Below, in pieces: positions 32,944 to 41,449 of a DNA stretch of 64,000 nucleotides. The notes beneath the pieces are model-generated. The model was not told where the DNA came from and did no database searches. It saw only the letters and a program-made list of their open reading frames with translations. Position 1 is the stretch's first letter. Each line of letters opens with the position of its first letter. Made by a program: the position numbers and the translations under genes. Origin of the DNA: an uncultured bacterium (GTDB lineage: Bacteria > Muiribacteriota > Ozemobacteria > Ozemobacterales > Ozemobacteraceae); contig CALEDQ010000008.1 of the NCBI GenBank assembly GCA_937949615.1, positions 1,029,141-1,093,140 on the forward strand, in the 5' to 3' direction.

Positions 32944-34224
32944 ATGAAACCGCAATATAGATTAAAGCTTTTCGACTTTCTCAATTGCCTTTCAGACATT
33001 CTCGACTGGATAAGCCCGGTATTGAACGATCATCACAAGCAGGTCGCCCTGATTGCGTTGCGCATTGCCGATGCCCTCGATCTGCCGGTCGTTGAACAGA
33101 ACGAGATTGTCTGCGCCGGCATACTTCATGATGTTGGGGCAATTTCGCTCGCCGAACGCATGGAAACTCTAAAGTTCGAATATGCCAATGGCCAGATTCA
33201 CGCCGAAATGGGCTATCAGCTGATCAATATCTTCGAGCCGATGCGAAAGGCTGCCGAAATGATCAGATTTCATCACACTCCATGGAATCACGGCCAGGGC
33301 CGGTTCTGCAGCGGCTGGCAGGTGCCGCTCGGCAGTCGCATTCTTATGCTCGCCGACCGCGTTGCTCTGTTGATACGACGCGAAAGAGGCGTGCTCGGGC
33401 AGATCGAAGAAATCAAGGCTAAAATCATCGAAGCCGGCGAGGCCATGTTTGATCCAAAAGTTGTCGAAGCTTTTCTTGAGCTGGCTGAAAGAGAGTATTT
33501 CTGGCTCGACCTGGTTTCGCCAATGATCAGCAAGCAGCTTGAGCAATCGGTAATGCTTGAAACGATTCACATGAACAAGCGCGAACTTCTGTCTTTTTCG
33601 AGCCTGATACGTCGGATGATCGACTTCAGAAGTCCGTTTACCGCAACCCATTCCAGCGGCGTCTCTGCCACAGCTGAATATCTTGGCATGCTTGCCGGCC
33701 TCAACGAACATGAGTGTTTCGAACTGAAAGTGGCCGGCTATCTGCATGACCTTGGCAAACTGGCAATTCCGACTGAAATTCTTGAAAAACCTGGCAAGCT
33801 GACCGATGATGAGTTCAACCTGATGCGCGGCCATACATTTTACACTTATCGCGCTCTCGAACCAATAGAAGACCTGGCTTTAATCAACAAATACGGGTCG
33901 TATCATCACGAAAGACTTGACGGGACAGGGTATCCATTCAGGCTGAAGCGCAAAGACCTGCCGCTTGGCTCAAGACTGCTGGCAGTCGCCGACGTTTTTA
34001 CGGCTCTCACCGAAGACCGGCCATATCGCAAGGGCATGTCAAACGAACAGACGATCATCGTTATCGATAAAATGGGCCAGAATAATAAGCTCGACCCCGA
34101 AATCATCGAACTGGTCAAAGCCCACCACGAATCGATCAATCAGGCAAGAATCGAAGCCCAGGAAAAATCACGTCAGGAATACCGGGCATTTCTCGGCCAG
34201 CTCGGTTCAGGCGCGGCAGCATAA
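32944..34224 (+). CDS. tandem HD / HD-GYP domain protein
   Basis: A 426-residue cytoplasmic protein with two HD-type domains. The first (about 25-185) has GILHDVGAIS and FHHTPW but lacks the GYP segment. The second (about 220-400) is canonical: LHDLGKLAIP, MRGHTFYTY, YHHERLDGTGYP and ADVFTALTEDRPYR. The second should hydrolyse cyclic di-GMP or a related dinucleotide; the first may be regulatory. AAGGGA lies seven bases before the ATG. It is a single-gene unit, convergent with the M20 peptidase. Confidence 0.9.
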   Translation: MKPQYRLKLFDFLNCLSDILDWISPVLNDHHKQVALIALRIADALDLPVVEQNEIVCAGILHDVGAISLAERMETLKFEYANGQIHAEMGYQLINIFEPMRKAAEMIRFHHTPWNHGQGRFCSGWQVPLGSRILMLADRVALLIRRERGVLGQIEEIKAKIIEAGEAMFDPKVVEAFLELAEREYFWLDLVSPMISKQLEQSVMLETIHMNKRELLSFSSLIRRMIDFRSPFTATHSSGVSATAEYLGMLAGLNEHECFELKVAGYLHDLGKLAIPTEILEKPGKLTDDEFNLMRGHTFYTYRALEPIEDLALINKYGSYHHERLDGTGYPFRLKRKDLPLGSRLLAVADVFTALTEDRPYRKGMSNEQTIIVIDKMGQNNKLDPEIIELVKAHHESINQARIEAQEKSRQEYRAFLGQLGSGAAA

Positions 34225-34294
34225 TCAATCAGGCCATTGCGGAATCAGGGTTCGCTTACTGCCTCGTTCAGCTATTTTAAGACTTTTCAGAATT

Positions 34295-35623
34295 TTACTG
34301 CTCGGGTTTGTAGAAACCCAGCAAAGAATAAAGCTTCAAAGCATTTTTCAATTCTTCTTCCGCAACCCACTCATCATTTTTGTGTGCTACTTCTTCGTGC
34401 CCGGGGCCGATACCGAGAGTCGGAATTCCGGCCATTCCGGCACTGTACACACCATCGGTCGAAAATGGCCAGATCTTGTCAACCGGTTCAACGTCAAAAA
34501 GTTCTTTGTAAGCCTTTGAAAGCTGGTGAAAAAACGGGTGGTCGGTCGAGGTTTCCCAGGCCGGGTGTTCCGCTTTCCATTCGCTTTCTTTGCCCTTGTA
34601 TGACGCTCCTTTATAGATAATCGGAGTAATATTGGCATCGGGCCAGTTTTCATCGGCAATCAGGCGGCGACCGACTGTCTGAAGGTTTTCACCGAGTGCC
34701 AGACGGGCCGTAACATGGGTGCGCGCACGATTCGGCACAAAGCTTTTACTTTTTGGCCAGCTCTCGATGGTCGAAGCAACCATCGTTGTTCTCTGCAGAA
34801 TAGTTTCGGGTTCGAGACCGTGTTTGAAACGTTCTTCGGCGTCGAAATTTTCGATGGCAAGCAAAGCCCTGGCAAGTTTATAGGCAGCGTTACTGCCGGC
34901 CTCAGGCACCGAAGTATGCGCACACACGCCGGCCGTTTCCACCAGCATTTCGAGTTTGCCGCGCTGGCCTCTGGCAATCTGCATTTTTGAAGGCTCACCG
35001 AGCAGTACCATATCAGGTCTGATAGCAAATTCTTCGAGCAATTCTTTAAAAGCAAGACCTTCGGCAACCTCTTCTTCTGTGCAGAAGCAGCCAAGCAGAA
35101 CGCAATTACGATCAAAGCTGCGATCAAGCTCGCGCGACAGCGAAATAGCCATGGCCATCGCCGCGAGAGCACCCTTCATATCACAGGTACCCCGGCCAAA
35201 AATACGACCAAACTTGCGCACGGCCTTGAACGGCTCATCACGCCACTCTTCGGGATTATCAGCGCCAACCACATCGATGTGGGCATTGAAGGCAAGAATC
35301 TTAAGGCCGCTTTCTCTGGCTTTTTCAAGCTCCGCCCGGAGCCAGGCGCTCCCCTGAGCGGCCATATCTGTCGGTGGTTCACCTGAAGTATGCCTGGGTA
35401 GCGACACCGCAAGCACGCTGCCACGCGCATCGACAAAACAGGGTATATTACGGTTATTGAAAAAACTGACCAGCACTTCAGCACATTCGGCTTCCTGCCC
35501 GCTGAGAGATCTGCAGGCAATCAAGCGCGACAAAAGCTGCACGCAGCCTTCGTAAGAGTTCTCACACTGCTCATTTACCTTTTCAATAAGATCCTGCATT
35601 CTGATCCGTTCGAGACCGTCCAT
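34295..35623 (-). CDS. M20-family metallopeptidase (YgeY/ArgE-like)
   Basis: A 442-residue cytoplasmic enzyme; AGGAGG sits eight bases before the ATG. Zinc ligands and catalytic residues are recognisable: NAHIDVV, RGTCDMKG, the catalytic Glu in CTEEEV, GEPS and a late GPGHEEVAHKNDEW. The block FSTDGVYSAGMAGIPTLGIG resembles the YgeY branch, hydrolases linked by context to purine and selenium metabolism, but ArgE/DapE-type deacylase activity is equally possible. Its promoter carries a perfect inverted repeat at the start site. Confidence 0.88.
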   Translation of the reverse strand: MDGLERIRMQDLIEKVNEQCENSYEGCVQLLSRLIACRSLSGQEAECAEVLVSFFNNRNIPCFVDARGSVLAVSLPRHTSGEPPTDMAAQGSAWLRAELEKARESGLKILAFNAHIDVVGADNPEEWRDEPFKAVRKFGRIFGRGTCDMKGALAAMAMAISLSRELDRSFDRNCVLLGCFCTEEEVAEGLAFKELLEEFAIRPDMVLLGEPSKMQIARGQRGKLEMLVETAGVCAHTSVPEAGSNAAYKLARALLAIENFDAEERFKHGLEPETILQRTTMVASTIESWPKSKSFVPNRARTHVTARLALGENLQTVGRRLIADENWPDANITPIIYKGASYKGKESEWKAEHPAWETSTDHPFFHQLSKAYKELFDVEPVDKIWPFSTDGVYSAGMAGIPTLGIGPGHEEVAHKNDEWVAEEELKNALKLYSLLGFYKPEQ

Positions 35624-35641
35624 TCCGGCTGCCTCCTGTTT

Positions 35642-35665
35642 TGTTACAGAAATCCATCTGTAACA
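35642..35665 (-). repeat. 9-bp inverted repeat at the transcription start (operator-like)
   Basis: TGTTACAGA and TCTGTAACA, separated by six bases, form a perfect dyad that begins at the last base of the -10 box of the M20 gene and covers the expected start. A regulator bound here would block transcription. Confidence 0.65.
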
Positions 35666-35693
35666 TGATACTCTCTTTGTCTAAAGTTGTGAA
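35665..35693 (-). promoter_or_regulatory. promoter of the M20 peptidase gene
   Basis: On the minus strand, TTCACA (35693-35688), 17 bases, TATCAT (35670-35665). It lies between the stop of the cytochrome gene and the M20 start. Confidence 0.65.
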
Positions 35694-35699
35694 CAGCCC

Positions 35700-36524
35700 T
35701 TACCACTCAGTGTGACAACGCCTGCAGACATAAGGATCAGAATGACAGGCCTGGCACTTCTGCGGGTTGGTTTTCGCCGCCAGACCGTGTCGGTAACGCA
35801 CCCAAGCCAGTGTATGATCTTTTGGTTTGCGCGAATGACACTCGACACACGAAGAATCCTCGTGACACATGCTGCATCGCTGCGGATCGGACCGATAAGC
35901 AAGCCCATGCTTTTTTTCATAGTTGCCGGTGTGATCGGCGGGGTACGGCGTCTGATTATGGCACATGACACAGTTTTTGGGGGCATCTTTGCCGTTGTGG
36001 CAGACAAGACAGTCTTCCATCTGCGCATTGATCACGTGGCCATCGAGATTCTCCCATTCGGTGATGCCAGGGTGGCAACGGCTGCATTCGAAATTTTCAT
36101 GCTTTTTATGGGAAAAAACGAAACCTTTTCCGAGGCGTTTGCGGGCGCGCATTGTCTCGCCGGGTTTCTCGAGATGACAAAGCCCACAATCGCTCTTCTC
36201 ACGAGTCTTGAAGTGACACTCAAGACAACGTTTTTCACCGGGTCGTCCGAAAGTATCGTCAACTTCAACCTTCTGCGAGAAAATGCCGCCGACACTCGAA
36301 GCGACGATGTTGGTCGGCCGCAGTGGCTGCCAGCCCGGTGGTATTGCCGGCAGCGATGTTTCGCTGCCTTCGCGGTTGACATGGCAGACAGCGCAGTTAA
36401 CCGAATTCTTTTCGTGAGTTTTATGTGAAAAGCGCAGATTAGCCTGGGTTTTATAGTTGCCTGCCCAGACAAAACAGGCAAATGAAAAGCACCACAAAAG
36501 AATTAACGCCTGAAGTTTGCGCAT
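35700..36524 (-). CDS. periplasmic decaheme cytochrome c
   Basis: A 274-residue protein with a signal peptide ending VWAG. It has ten CxxCH heme-attachment motifs, with first cysteines at 44, 100, 113, 147, 172, 185, 217, 226, 257 and 267. At least nine extra His residues (such as 34, 37, 139, 142, 198, 206, 237, 246) could be distal ligands. The early FSHKTH and later FSHKKH spacing is like class III/c7 cytochromes. It should carry electrons across the periplasm. No reductase or quinol oxidase adjoins. GGAG lies ten bases before the ATG. Confidence 0.95.
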   Translation of the reverse strand: MRKLQALILLWCFSFACFVWAGNYKTQANLRFSHKTHEKNSVNCAVCHVNREGSETSLPAIPPGWQPLRPTNIVASSVGGIFSQKVEVDDTFGRPGEKRCLECHFKTREKSDCGLCHLEKPGETMRARKRLGKGFVFSHKKHENFECSRCHPGITEWENLDGHVINAQMEDCLVCHNGKDAPKNCVMCHNQTPYPADHTGNYEKKHGLAYRSDPQRCSMCHEDSSCVECHSRKPKDHTLAWVRYRHGLAAKTNPQKCQACHSDPYVCRRCHTEW

Positions 36525-36553
36525 GAAGATTGGCTCCGACTTGGTCTTGCGCC

Positions 36554-36582
36554 ATCATACAACATTTTTGCATGGCTGTTAA
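36554..36582 (-). promoter_or_regulatory. promoter of the decaheme cytochrome gene
   Basis: On the minus strand, TTAACA (36582-36577), 17 bases, TATGAT (36559-36554); each hexamer is one base from consensus. Start near 36547, 23 bases before the ATG. Confidence 0.65.
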
Positions 36583-36651
36583 TGCAATTTTAAAAACCAG
36601 AGGCTCTTGAGGATGGTATATTAAGAATAACTCTCTACTGGAGAAAACCAA

Positions 36652-37986
36652 ATGACCGCCAAAAAAATCTGCCCCTGGCTGTGCGCAGTTCTGATAATTA
36701 TCTCTTTCGCTTCAGATGTTTCTGCCATCTCACCTTTTGCCGACCAGCCGATAACCATTTCGCAATCTTCAGCATCATCCGGATCGGCCGGCAGTACCGA
36801 GGCCGAAAAACCCGGTCTCTGGCAGAGGTTCGTCAGCAAAGTGAAAAAGGGCTACCAGAAGCTGACCGGCAAGCTGAATCAGGCACTGACCGACGATAAA
36901 CCACCGGCTTTCGTCAGCAGTTCCGGCAAAATTCCTGGCCATGACGGCCGCCAGTTTGTCTGTCAGGGCATCTGCTATCTGCCCGACCAGGTCATAACCC
37001 CGGCAGCTGAACAGAGCAAATCTCGTAAATATCGTTATACGCTGCTTTCTTATTACCCCGAACTCGACTATACCGATGAACCATCACAACTGGTCGTCGT
37101 TGAAACTGCAACCGGCAAGCCATTGCGCCGCTTCGGCCTCTACCAGAGCAGCAGCAAACCATATACCGGGCACGCCGGCGGTGTAACCGTCGCCGGGAAA
37201 TACGTCTGGGTCGCTTCCGGCTTCAAAATTTACGGTTTTCGGCTCGAAGAAATTCTCGATTTTGTTAACGACAAAAGCGCCAAAGCAACGACTTCAGCCG
37301 GCAAGGGCATACCTGCCAGTCTGAATGTTCCGACAATCGATATTACCGCTGAGCGCATCTTTGAAGTCGACAGCAAGGCAAGCTTCGTCAGCTTCGACGG
37401 CACGCAGATCTGGGTCGGTGACTTCGTCAAGGCTTCGAACAAAAGCTTTGCACCGGTGGCACATCACACCAGGAACCCGTTCGGTCGCAACACCTGGATC
37501 GCGGGGTACAAGGTAAACGCCGATGGCCTGCCCACAGCTTCGCAGAAATATACGTTCAAAGATGGCGACACGACAAGAACCGCCTTTAAACCAGATCGCC
37601 TGATCTTCTGCCGCGAATCGGTTCAGGGCATGGCCATCTGCGGTAAATACGCAGCACTGAGCCTGTCTTATGGAGCCTTGAACGCCAAGCTGGCGCTTTA
37701 CAAAAATCCGCTGAGCACCCCGCCGACAAAAGTAAGCTTTAAACCGGCCGGGCAGTCGAAAACCTTCAGCGCCGAAGCCTGGGAACTCGCCGACGAAAAG
37801 AACTGGCTGAAAACCGCCGAAATCGCCGCCGGCTCCGAAGATCTTGAATTTGACGGCACCAGCATCTACGTAACTTTCGAAGGCGCATCGCAGAACTACC
37901 GCCAGAAATGGATCTCGATAAACCCGCTGGTCAAGATTTCAGACCGTTTTTATCTGATCAAACCCGCTGACATTCTTAAAAAGTGA
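36652..37986 (+). CDS. secreted protein, probably beta-propeller-like
   Basis: A 444-residue protein with a signal peptide (MTAKKICPWLC..., cleavage about VSA|IS) and GGAG upstream. A Ser-rich linker and basic helix (about 50-80) precede a beta-rich body with repeating phrases such as GGVTVAGKYVWVASGFKIYGF, SFVSFDGTQIWVGDF and EDLEFDGTSIYVTF that look like propeller blades. I recognise no family. It is divergent from the decaheme cytochrome, and its end overlaps the convergent barrel gene by 11 bases. Confidence 0.7.
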   Translation: MTAKKICPWLCAVLIIISFASDVSAISPFADQPITISQSSASSGSAGSTEAEKPGLWQRFVSKVKKGYQKLTGKLNQALTDDKPPAFVSSSGKIPGHDGRQFVCQGICYLPDQVITPAAEQSKSRKYRYTLLSYYPELDYTDEPSQLVVVETATGKPLRRFGLYQSSSKPYTGHAGGVTVAGKYVWVASGFKIYGFRLEEILDFVNDKSAKATTSAGKGIPASLNVPTIDITAERIFEVDSKASFVSFDGTQIWVGDFVKASNKSFAPVAHHTRNPFGRNTWIAGYKVNADGLPTASQKYTFKDGDTTRTAFKPDRLIFCRESVQGMAICGKYAALSLSYGALNAKLALYKNPLSTPPTKVSFKPAGQSKTFSAEAWELADEKNWLKTAEIAAGSEDLEFDGTSIYVTFEGASQNYRQKWISINPLVKISDRFYLIKPADILKK

Positions 37987-39325
37987 CGCGGGTTTCGAAA
38001 ACGGCGGTGTTGTTTTTTGAGAACTGGCCGACCGGGCCAAGCGACTCGGCGCCTTCACCATTGAGCTGATAGCCTAATACGAAAGTCAGGTAGTCTGATT
38101 TAACCAGAAGAATTTTCGGGGTCAGCACATACTCGCCCGAGGTAAAGTTCTTCAGCGCGTTGAATTCGATCTGCAGCTTTTCCTGCCTGAAGTTTTGCCG
38201 CATCTGCAGAGAGCTGAGATATTCGGTTTCGTTGAGCTGAAACGGCGTCGTAGTAAGCAGATCCGGCACATGTGAAACCATGCCCTGTACATTGATATAG
38301 AAGTTATTGGGCAGATTGCGATCGGTGCCGAGCAAAATGCCATAATGGTCGCTGTAAAACTTTTTACCGATATGGCCGTTTTCAAAGGTTGTCCAGGTGC
38401 GGTTACGACTCAGGGCAAACTCATAACGCATGAGAAACTCTTCGGTAACATTGATACTGCCATCGACGGCGAAAGTTTCATCGAGCGGGTAACTGCCATT
38501 AAAGATACCCGGCTTGTCCTGACTGATAATCGGCAGACGCTCTTTCATTCGCAGATAATGCCAGCGCATTTCGAGCTTAGGGTAGGTAGAACTGAGTTCC
38601 ACGTGAAACTGTGGGTCGAAGTCAGCTTCACTCGCGGCGTTGTACACCCCGCCCTTAAACAGAAGCTCATTGGCAAGCGATTTGTGAATCGCATAGGCCC
38701 ATTTACTGAAGATCGAAGGAAACTCGCTCGCGGTAAAATAAGGCAGGTAATGCCCAGAAAATTTAAAGTGTTTATTGATGTACCAGGTCGCCCTGACACC
38801 CGGGATTTCTTTTTTGTCACGATCATAATCATTCGCCAGCCCATTATGGAAATAGCGCGAATTGATCTTGTCGACAAACGAAAACTTGTCGCCGCTGCCC
38901 AGGCTTTCTACCAGAAGACCGGCCTTGAAATCAAAGTCGCCGGCCTTGCAGAAATAGTAGTTTTCACCCGGAAACACCTTCCACTTCTTGTTGTTATCTT
39001 CGGTATAATAATTGACCCGGCCGCCGGTAACCAGCTTGCTGCCTTTGCCAAGCTCCTTCTCGAAAGTGACCCGACCCTGGTCGAACGACGAAAACTCGTT
39101 GTATTGCCAGTTCCACCAGCCAGAGATGAACGGCCGTTTTATTTTTGGCTCAGAAGTGCCAGAGGCTGTGCCCGTGTCACCCCAGTCATCCCAGCCGTCA
39201 TCGGCGGCGGCAGGTTGCCCGCTGAAAACCAGCAGCAACAGAATTACCGTATAAAATACGGCCTGCCATGTCGCCCCGGGCCCAGCCGGTCGACGCTCTA
39301 TATGCAGAAAACGGCTGATCTGCAT
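37976..39325 (-). CDS. outer-membrane beta-barrel protein
   Basis: A 449-residue protein. The N-terminus has a long leader with a hydrophobic core ending at AAADD. A Trp/Asp-rich segment (DDGWDDWGD) precedes many alternating strands rich in Tyr and Phe. It ends in ...FETRVTF, a C-terminal Phe typical of BAM substrates. It follows the LolA-like gene by 145 bases on the same strand; LolA-like and DUF1302-type barrel proteins are often paired, with an RND-type exporter that is not seen here. The cargo is unknown. Confidence 0.75.
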   Translation of the reverse strand: MQISRFLHIERRPAGPGATWQAVFYTVILLLLVFSGQPAAADDGWDDWGDTGTASGTSEPKIKRPFISGWWNWQYNEFSSFDQGRVTFEKELGKGSKLVTGGRVNYYTEDNNKKWKVFPGENYYFCKAGDFDFKAGLLVESLGSGDKFSFVDKINSRYFHNGLANDYDRDKKEIPGVRATWYINKHFKFSGHYLPYFTASEFPSIFSKWAYAIHKSLANELLFKGGVYNAASEADFDPQFHVELSSTYPKLEMRWHYLRMKERLPIISQDKPGIFNGSYPLDETFAVDGSINVTEEFLMRYEFALSRNRTWTTFENGHIGKKFYSDHYGILLGTDRNLPNNFYINVQGMVSHVPDLLTTTPFQLNETEYLSSLQMRQNFRQEKLQIEFNALKNFTSGEYVLTPKILLVKSDYLTFVLGYQLNGEGAESLGPVGQFSKNNTAVFETRVTF

Positions 39326-39409
39326 GCCTCCAGTTTTTATTTTCTATAAAACCTATCGGCACACCCAACCAGCCGGGTTAGAGGCAAAATGAGCCAGAGG
39401 CAGAGCAAA

Positions 39410-39445
39410 GAAAAAGCCCGAAGGCAGTGGTTCTGCGCTTCGGGC
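39410..39445 (-). terminator. intrinsic terminator after the LolA-like gene
   Basis: On the minus strand, GCCCGAAG...CTTCGGGC (8-bp stem, 14-base loop) is followed by TTTTTCTTT. It separates the LolA-like gene from the downstream barrel gene. Confidence 0.75.
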
Positions 39446-39470
39446 CGGTTGAGTAAAAAATGAAAGGGAG

Positions 39471-40241
39471 TTATTTTTCCATGTTGCGCTGTGAGAATTC
39501 GTCGTCGCTCAGCGGCAGATCGTAAGCGATCTTGGCGGTCTTAAGACTGGTCGAAGTGCCTTTAACCAGGTCTTTCATGACCACTTCTTTCGGGGTCCAG
39601 ATGTCCTGAATCTGTTCGAGATTCGAGGCGGTCATTTCCTTGATCATCTTGTCGGGAGCCTTCTTGTCATACATTTCAGAACGCAGCACGATGAAAGTGC
39701 TTTTGCAGACCTTCATGACCACCTTGGCATAGCTGGTATTGGCATCTTTTTTGGTTACCGAAATCGAGTAAACATCTTTGTCACCGAGCTTTTCTTCTTT
39801 GAGGTCGCTGGCGATGTAATCGTCGGCTCTGATGTCATCCATGTCTTCGTAGGTAAAGTCGCTCGAAACGAACGCCATGGCATAATCTTCGGCGACGATC
39901 TTGCGGGTTTTCTTGAAGGCCGAGAGATAGATCCATTTCTGCTTGTCGCGGTTCTTTTCGTTGACCAGATAGGTGGTATTGCGAATATCGGGCGGGGCCA
40001 CGAAATGAATGAAGTTGTCTTTATTGCTGCCATCGATCTTGCGGCGTGAAATGGTAAGCTTGCGCTCACGAACGCCACCGCTCTTGTCGATCAGGTCCAT
40101 CTGGACATTGGCTTTTGAAGTCTTGCCGATATAACGGTCTTCGACTTTCTGCAGGACTTCCTGGGCTGTGAGTGCCATGGCGCTTACCGCACCAGCCAGA
40201 ACCATAACCAGCACGAACATCAATATTTTCTGTAGTCGCAT
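39471..40241 (-). CDS. LolA-like outer-membrane lipoprotein-sorting protein
   Basis: A 256-residue protein with signal peptide (MRLQKILMFVLVMVLAG...SAMA|LT) and GGAGG upstream. It matches the LolA-like family annotated as outer membrane lipoprotein-sorting protein: TAQEVLQKVEDRY, FVAPPDIRNTTYL, KWIYLSAFKKTRKI and a central FTYEDM segment. Such proteins form a hydrophobic half-barrel that ferries lipids. The neighbouring BtaA-like lipid enzyme and barrel protein make a lipid-transport role plausible. Confidence 0.88.
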   Translation of the reverse strand: MRLQKILMFVLVMVLAGAVSAMALTAQEVLQKVEDRYIGKTSKANVQMDLIDKSGGVRERKLTISRRKIDGSNKDNFIHFVAPPDIRNTTYLVNEKNRDKQKWIYLSAFKKTRKIVAEDYAMAFVSSDFTYEDMDDIRADDYIASDLKEEKLGDKDVYSISVTKKDANTSYAKVVMKVCKSTFIVLRSEMYDKKAPDKMIKEMTASNLEQIQDIWTPKEVVMKDLVKGTSTSLKTAKIAYDLPLSDDEFSQRNMEK

Positions 40242-40280
40242 AATGCCTCCGCGATAGTACGTTATTCTAATTTTAACATA

Positions 40281-40310
40281 AAGAAAGAGCCGGGGTAATA
40301 CCCCGGCTCT
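40281..40310 (-). terminator. intrinsic terminator after the BtaA-like gene
   Basis: On the minus strand a perfect 10-bp stem, AGAGCCGGGG/CCCCGGCTCT with loop TATTA, is followed by TTCTTTAT. It lies 13 bases after the stop. Confidence 0.85.
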
Positions 40311-40322
40311 CAGCTTCTCATC

Positions 40323-41417
40323 TCACTTCAGATGATAGACATGAAAACTTTCGTAGATAAAGGCGCGGTCCTGCTGAAACAGCTGCTCTGAAAGCTCGGG
40401 TTCATAGACCAGGCGGTCGAGATTCTGGGCATCGAGCTCACGCGGGCGGGCAAAAGTGTAGCGCCAGGCCATGCGCGAACCGGGGCGCGCCAGTTCGAGA
40501 ACTTCACGAATGATGCCGTTGAACACTTCGTTGGTCATCCATTCAAAGATGTTCGACAGGTTGAAGCGGTCGTAACTGCCCGGCCCGTCTTTTTTGAGCA
40601 CATCGCCGATCGTCCCCTGAAAGATTTCGAGACGGTCGATGTTCTTTTTGAGCTTCGGGTAGTTCTCGCGCAGCAGATAAGGCGACATGCCCTTTTCGTG
40701 GTAGTGCCCGCCCAGCATCAGCAGACACATGAAATAGTTATCGGGGTTGAAAAACCTGGTCATGCCCAGAGTGCGCTTGCGATTGAGATTGCCGGCGAAA
40801 TCTTCGAAGTCGACCTGAGCAAAGGAATGGGCACCCTTTACCAGGCTGAGAACGCCGCGGTTGAGCAGCAGGCGGTGCAGAGCATTCCAGCGTTTCTTGC
40901 GGAAATTGGCAAAAATTTCGCGCTGTTTTTCGAGATTTTCGGCCTTGAAGAGCTTCATGATCTCTTCTTTGCCATAAAGCCAGCCAAGCACGGTGCGATA
41001 GAATTTGAAGAATTTTTCGACCTTGCCGCACATCATGATGCCGCTCTTGATATTATGCAGGTTTTCATCCCAGAAGGCGGTAGCATGGGCCGGCATGTGT
41101 TTTCTGATACGGTTATAGAGTTCGATGCGGTATTCCGGCGACTTTTCAGGCTTGAAAAGAAAGGGAGTGCCGAGCGCATCGATGAATTCATCATATTCGA
41201 GTTCCATGATCGCGGCCCGCTTGTATTCAAGCATTGCCAGAGCGGCGGGGTTGAGGTCGATCGAAATCAGCTTCGCCGGGTCTTCGAGCAGCAGGCAAAG
41301 CGAATTGCAGCCGCCTGAGGTTATCGAAAGAACGTTCTGACCGGGCTTAACTTTCAAAGAGACCCGGTTGAGTTCAGGGTCTTCCCATACGTTGCTGTAA
41401 ACTACTGCTGGTTTCAT
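40323..41417 (-). CDS. DUF3419 / BtaA-like 3-amino-3-carboxypropyl transferase
   Basis: A 364-residue protein matching DUF3419: YSNVWEDPELNR at the start, an SAM-binding LSITSGGCNSL followed by ISIDLNPAAL, FWDENLHNIKSG, and FNLSNIFEWM late in the chain. BtaA moves the aminocarboxypropyl group of S-adenosylmethionine to diacylglycerol to make betaine-type lipids. The usual partner BtaB methyltransferase is not visible, so the product may be unmethylated or a different acceptor may be used. It follows the PEP-synthase-like gene by 32 bases. Confidence 0.85.
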   Translation of the reverse strand: MKPAVVYSNVWEDPELNRVSLKVKPGQNVLSITSGGCNSLCLLLEDPAKLISIDLNPAALAMLEYKRAAIMELEYDEFIDALGTPFLFKPEKSPEYRIELYNRIRKHMPAHATAFWDENLHNIKSGIMMCGKVEKFFKFYRTVLGWLYGKEEIMKLFKAENLEKQREIFANFRKKRWNALHRLLLNRGVLSLVKGAHSFAQVDFEDFAGNLNRKRTLGMTRFFNPDNYFMCLLMLGGHYHEKGMSPYLLRENYPKLKKNIDRLEIFQGTIGDVLKKDGPGSYDRFNLSNIFEWMTNEVFNGIIREVLELARPGSRMAWRYTFARPRELDAQNLDRLVYEPELSEQLFQQDRAFIYESFHVYHLK

Positions 41418-41449
41418 TTTCAGAGTCTCCGATCTTTAAATTCGCCCAA

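Noticed and set aside
38345..39349. A 334-codon plus-strand open frame opposite the barrel gene
   Set aside because: It is antisense to a convincing signal-peptide-bearing barrel protein and has no protein-like features.
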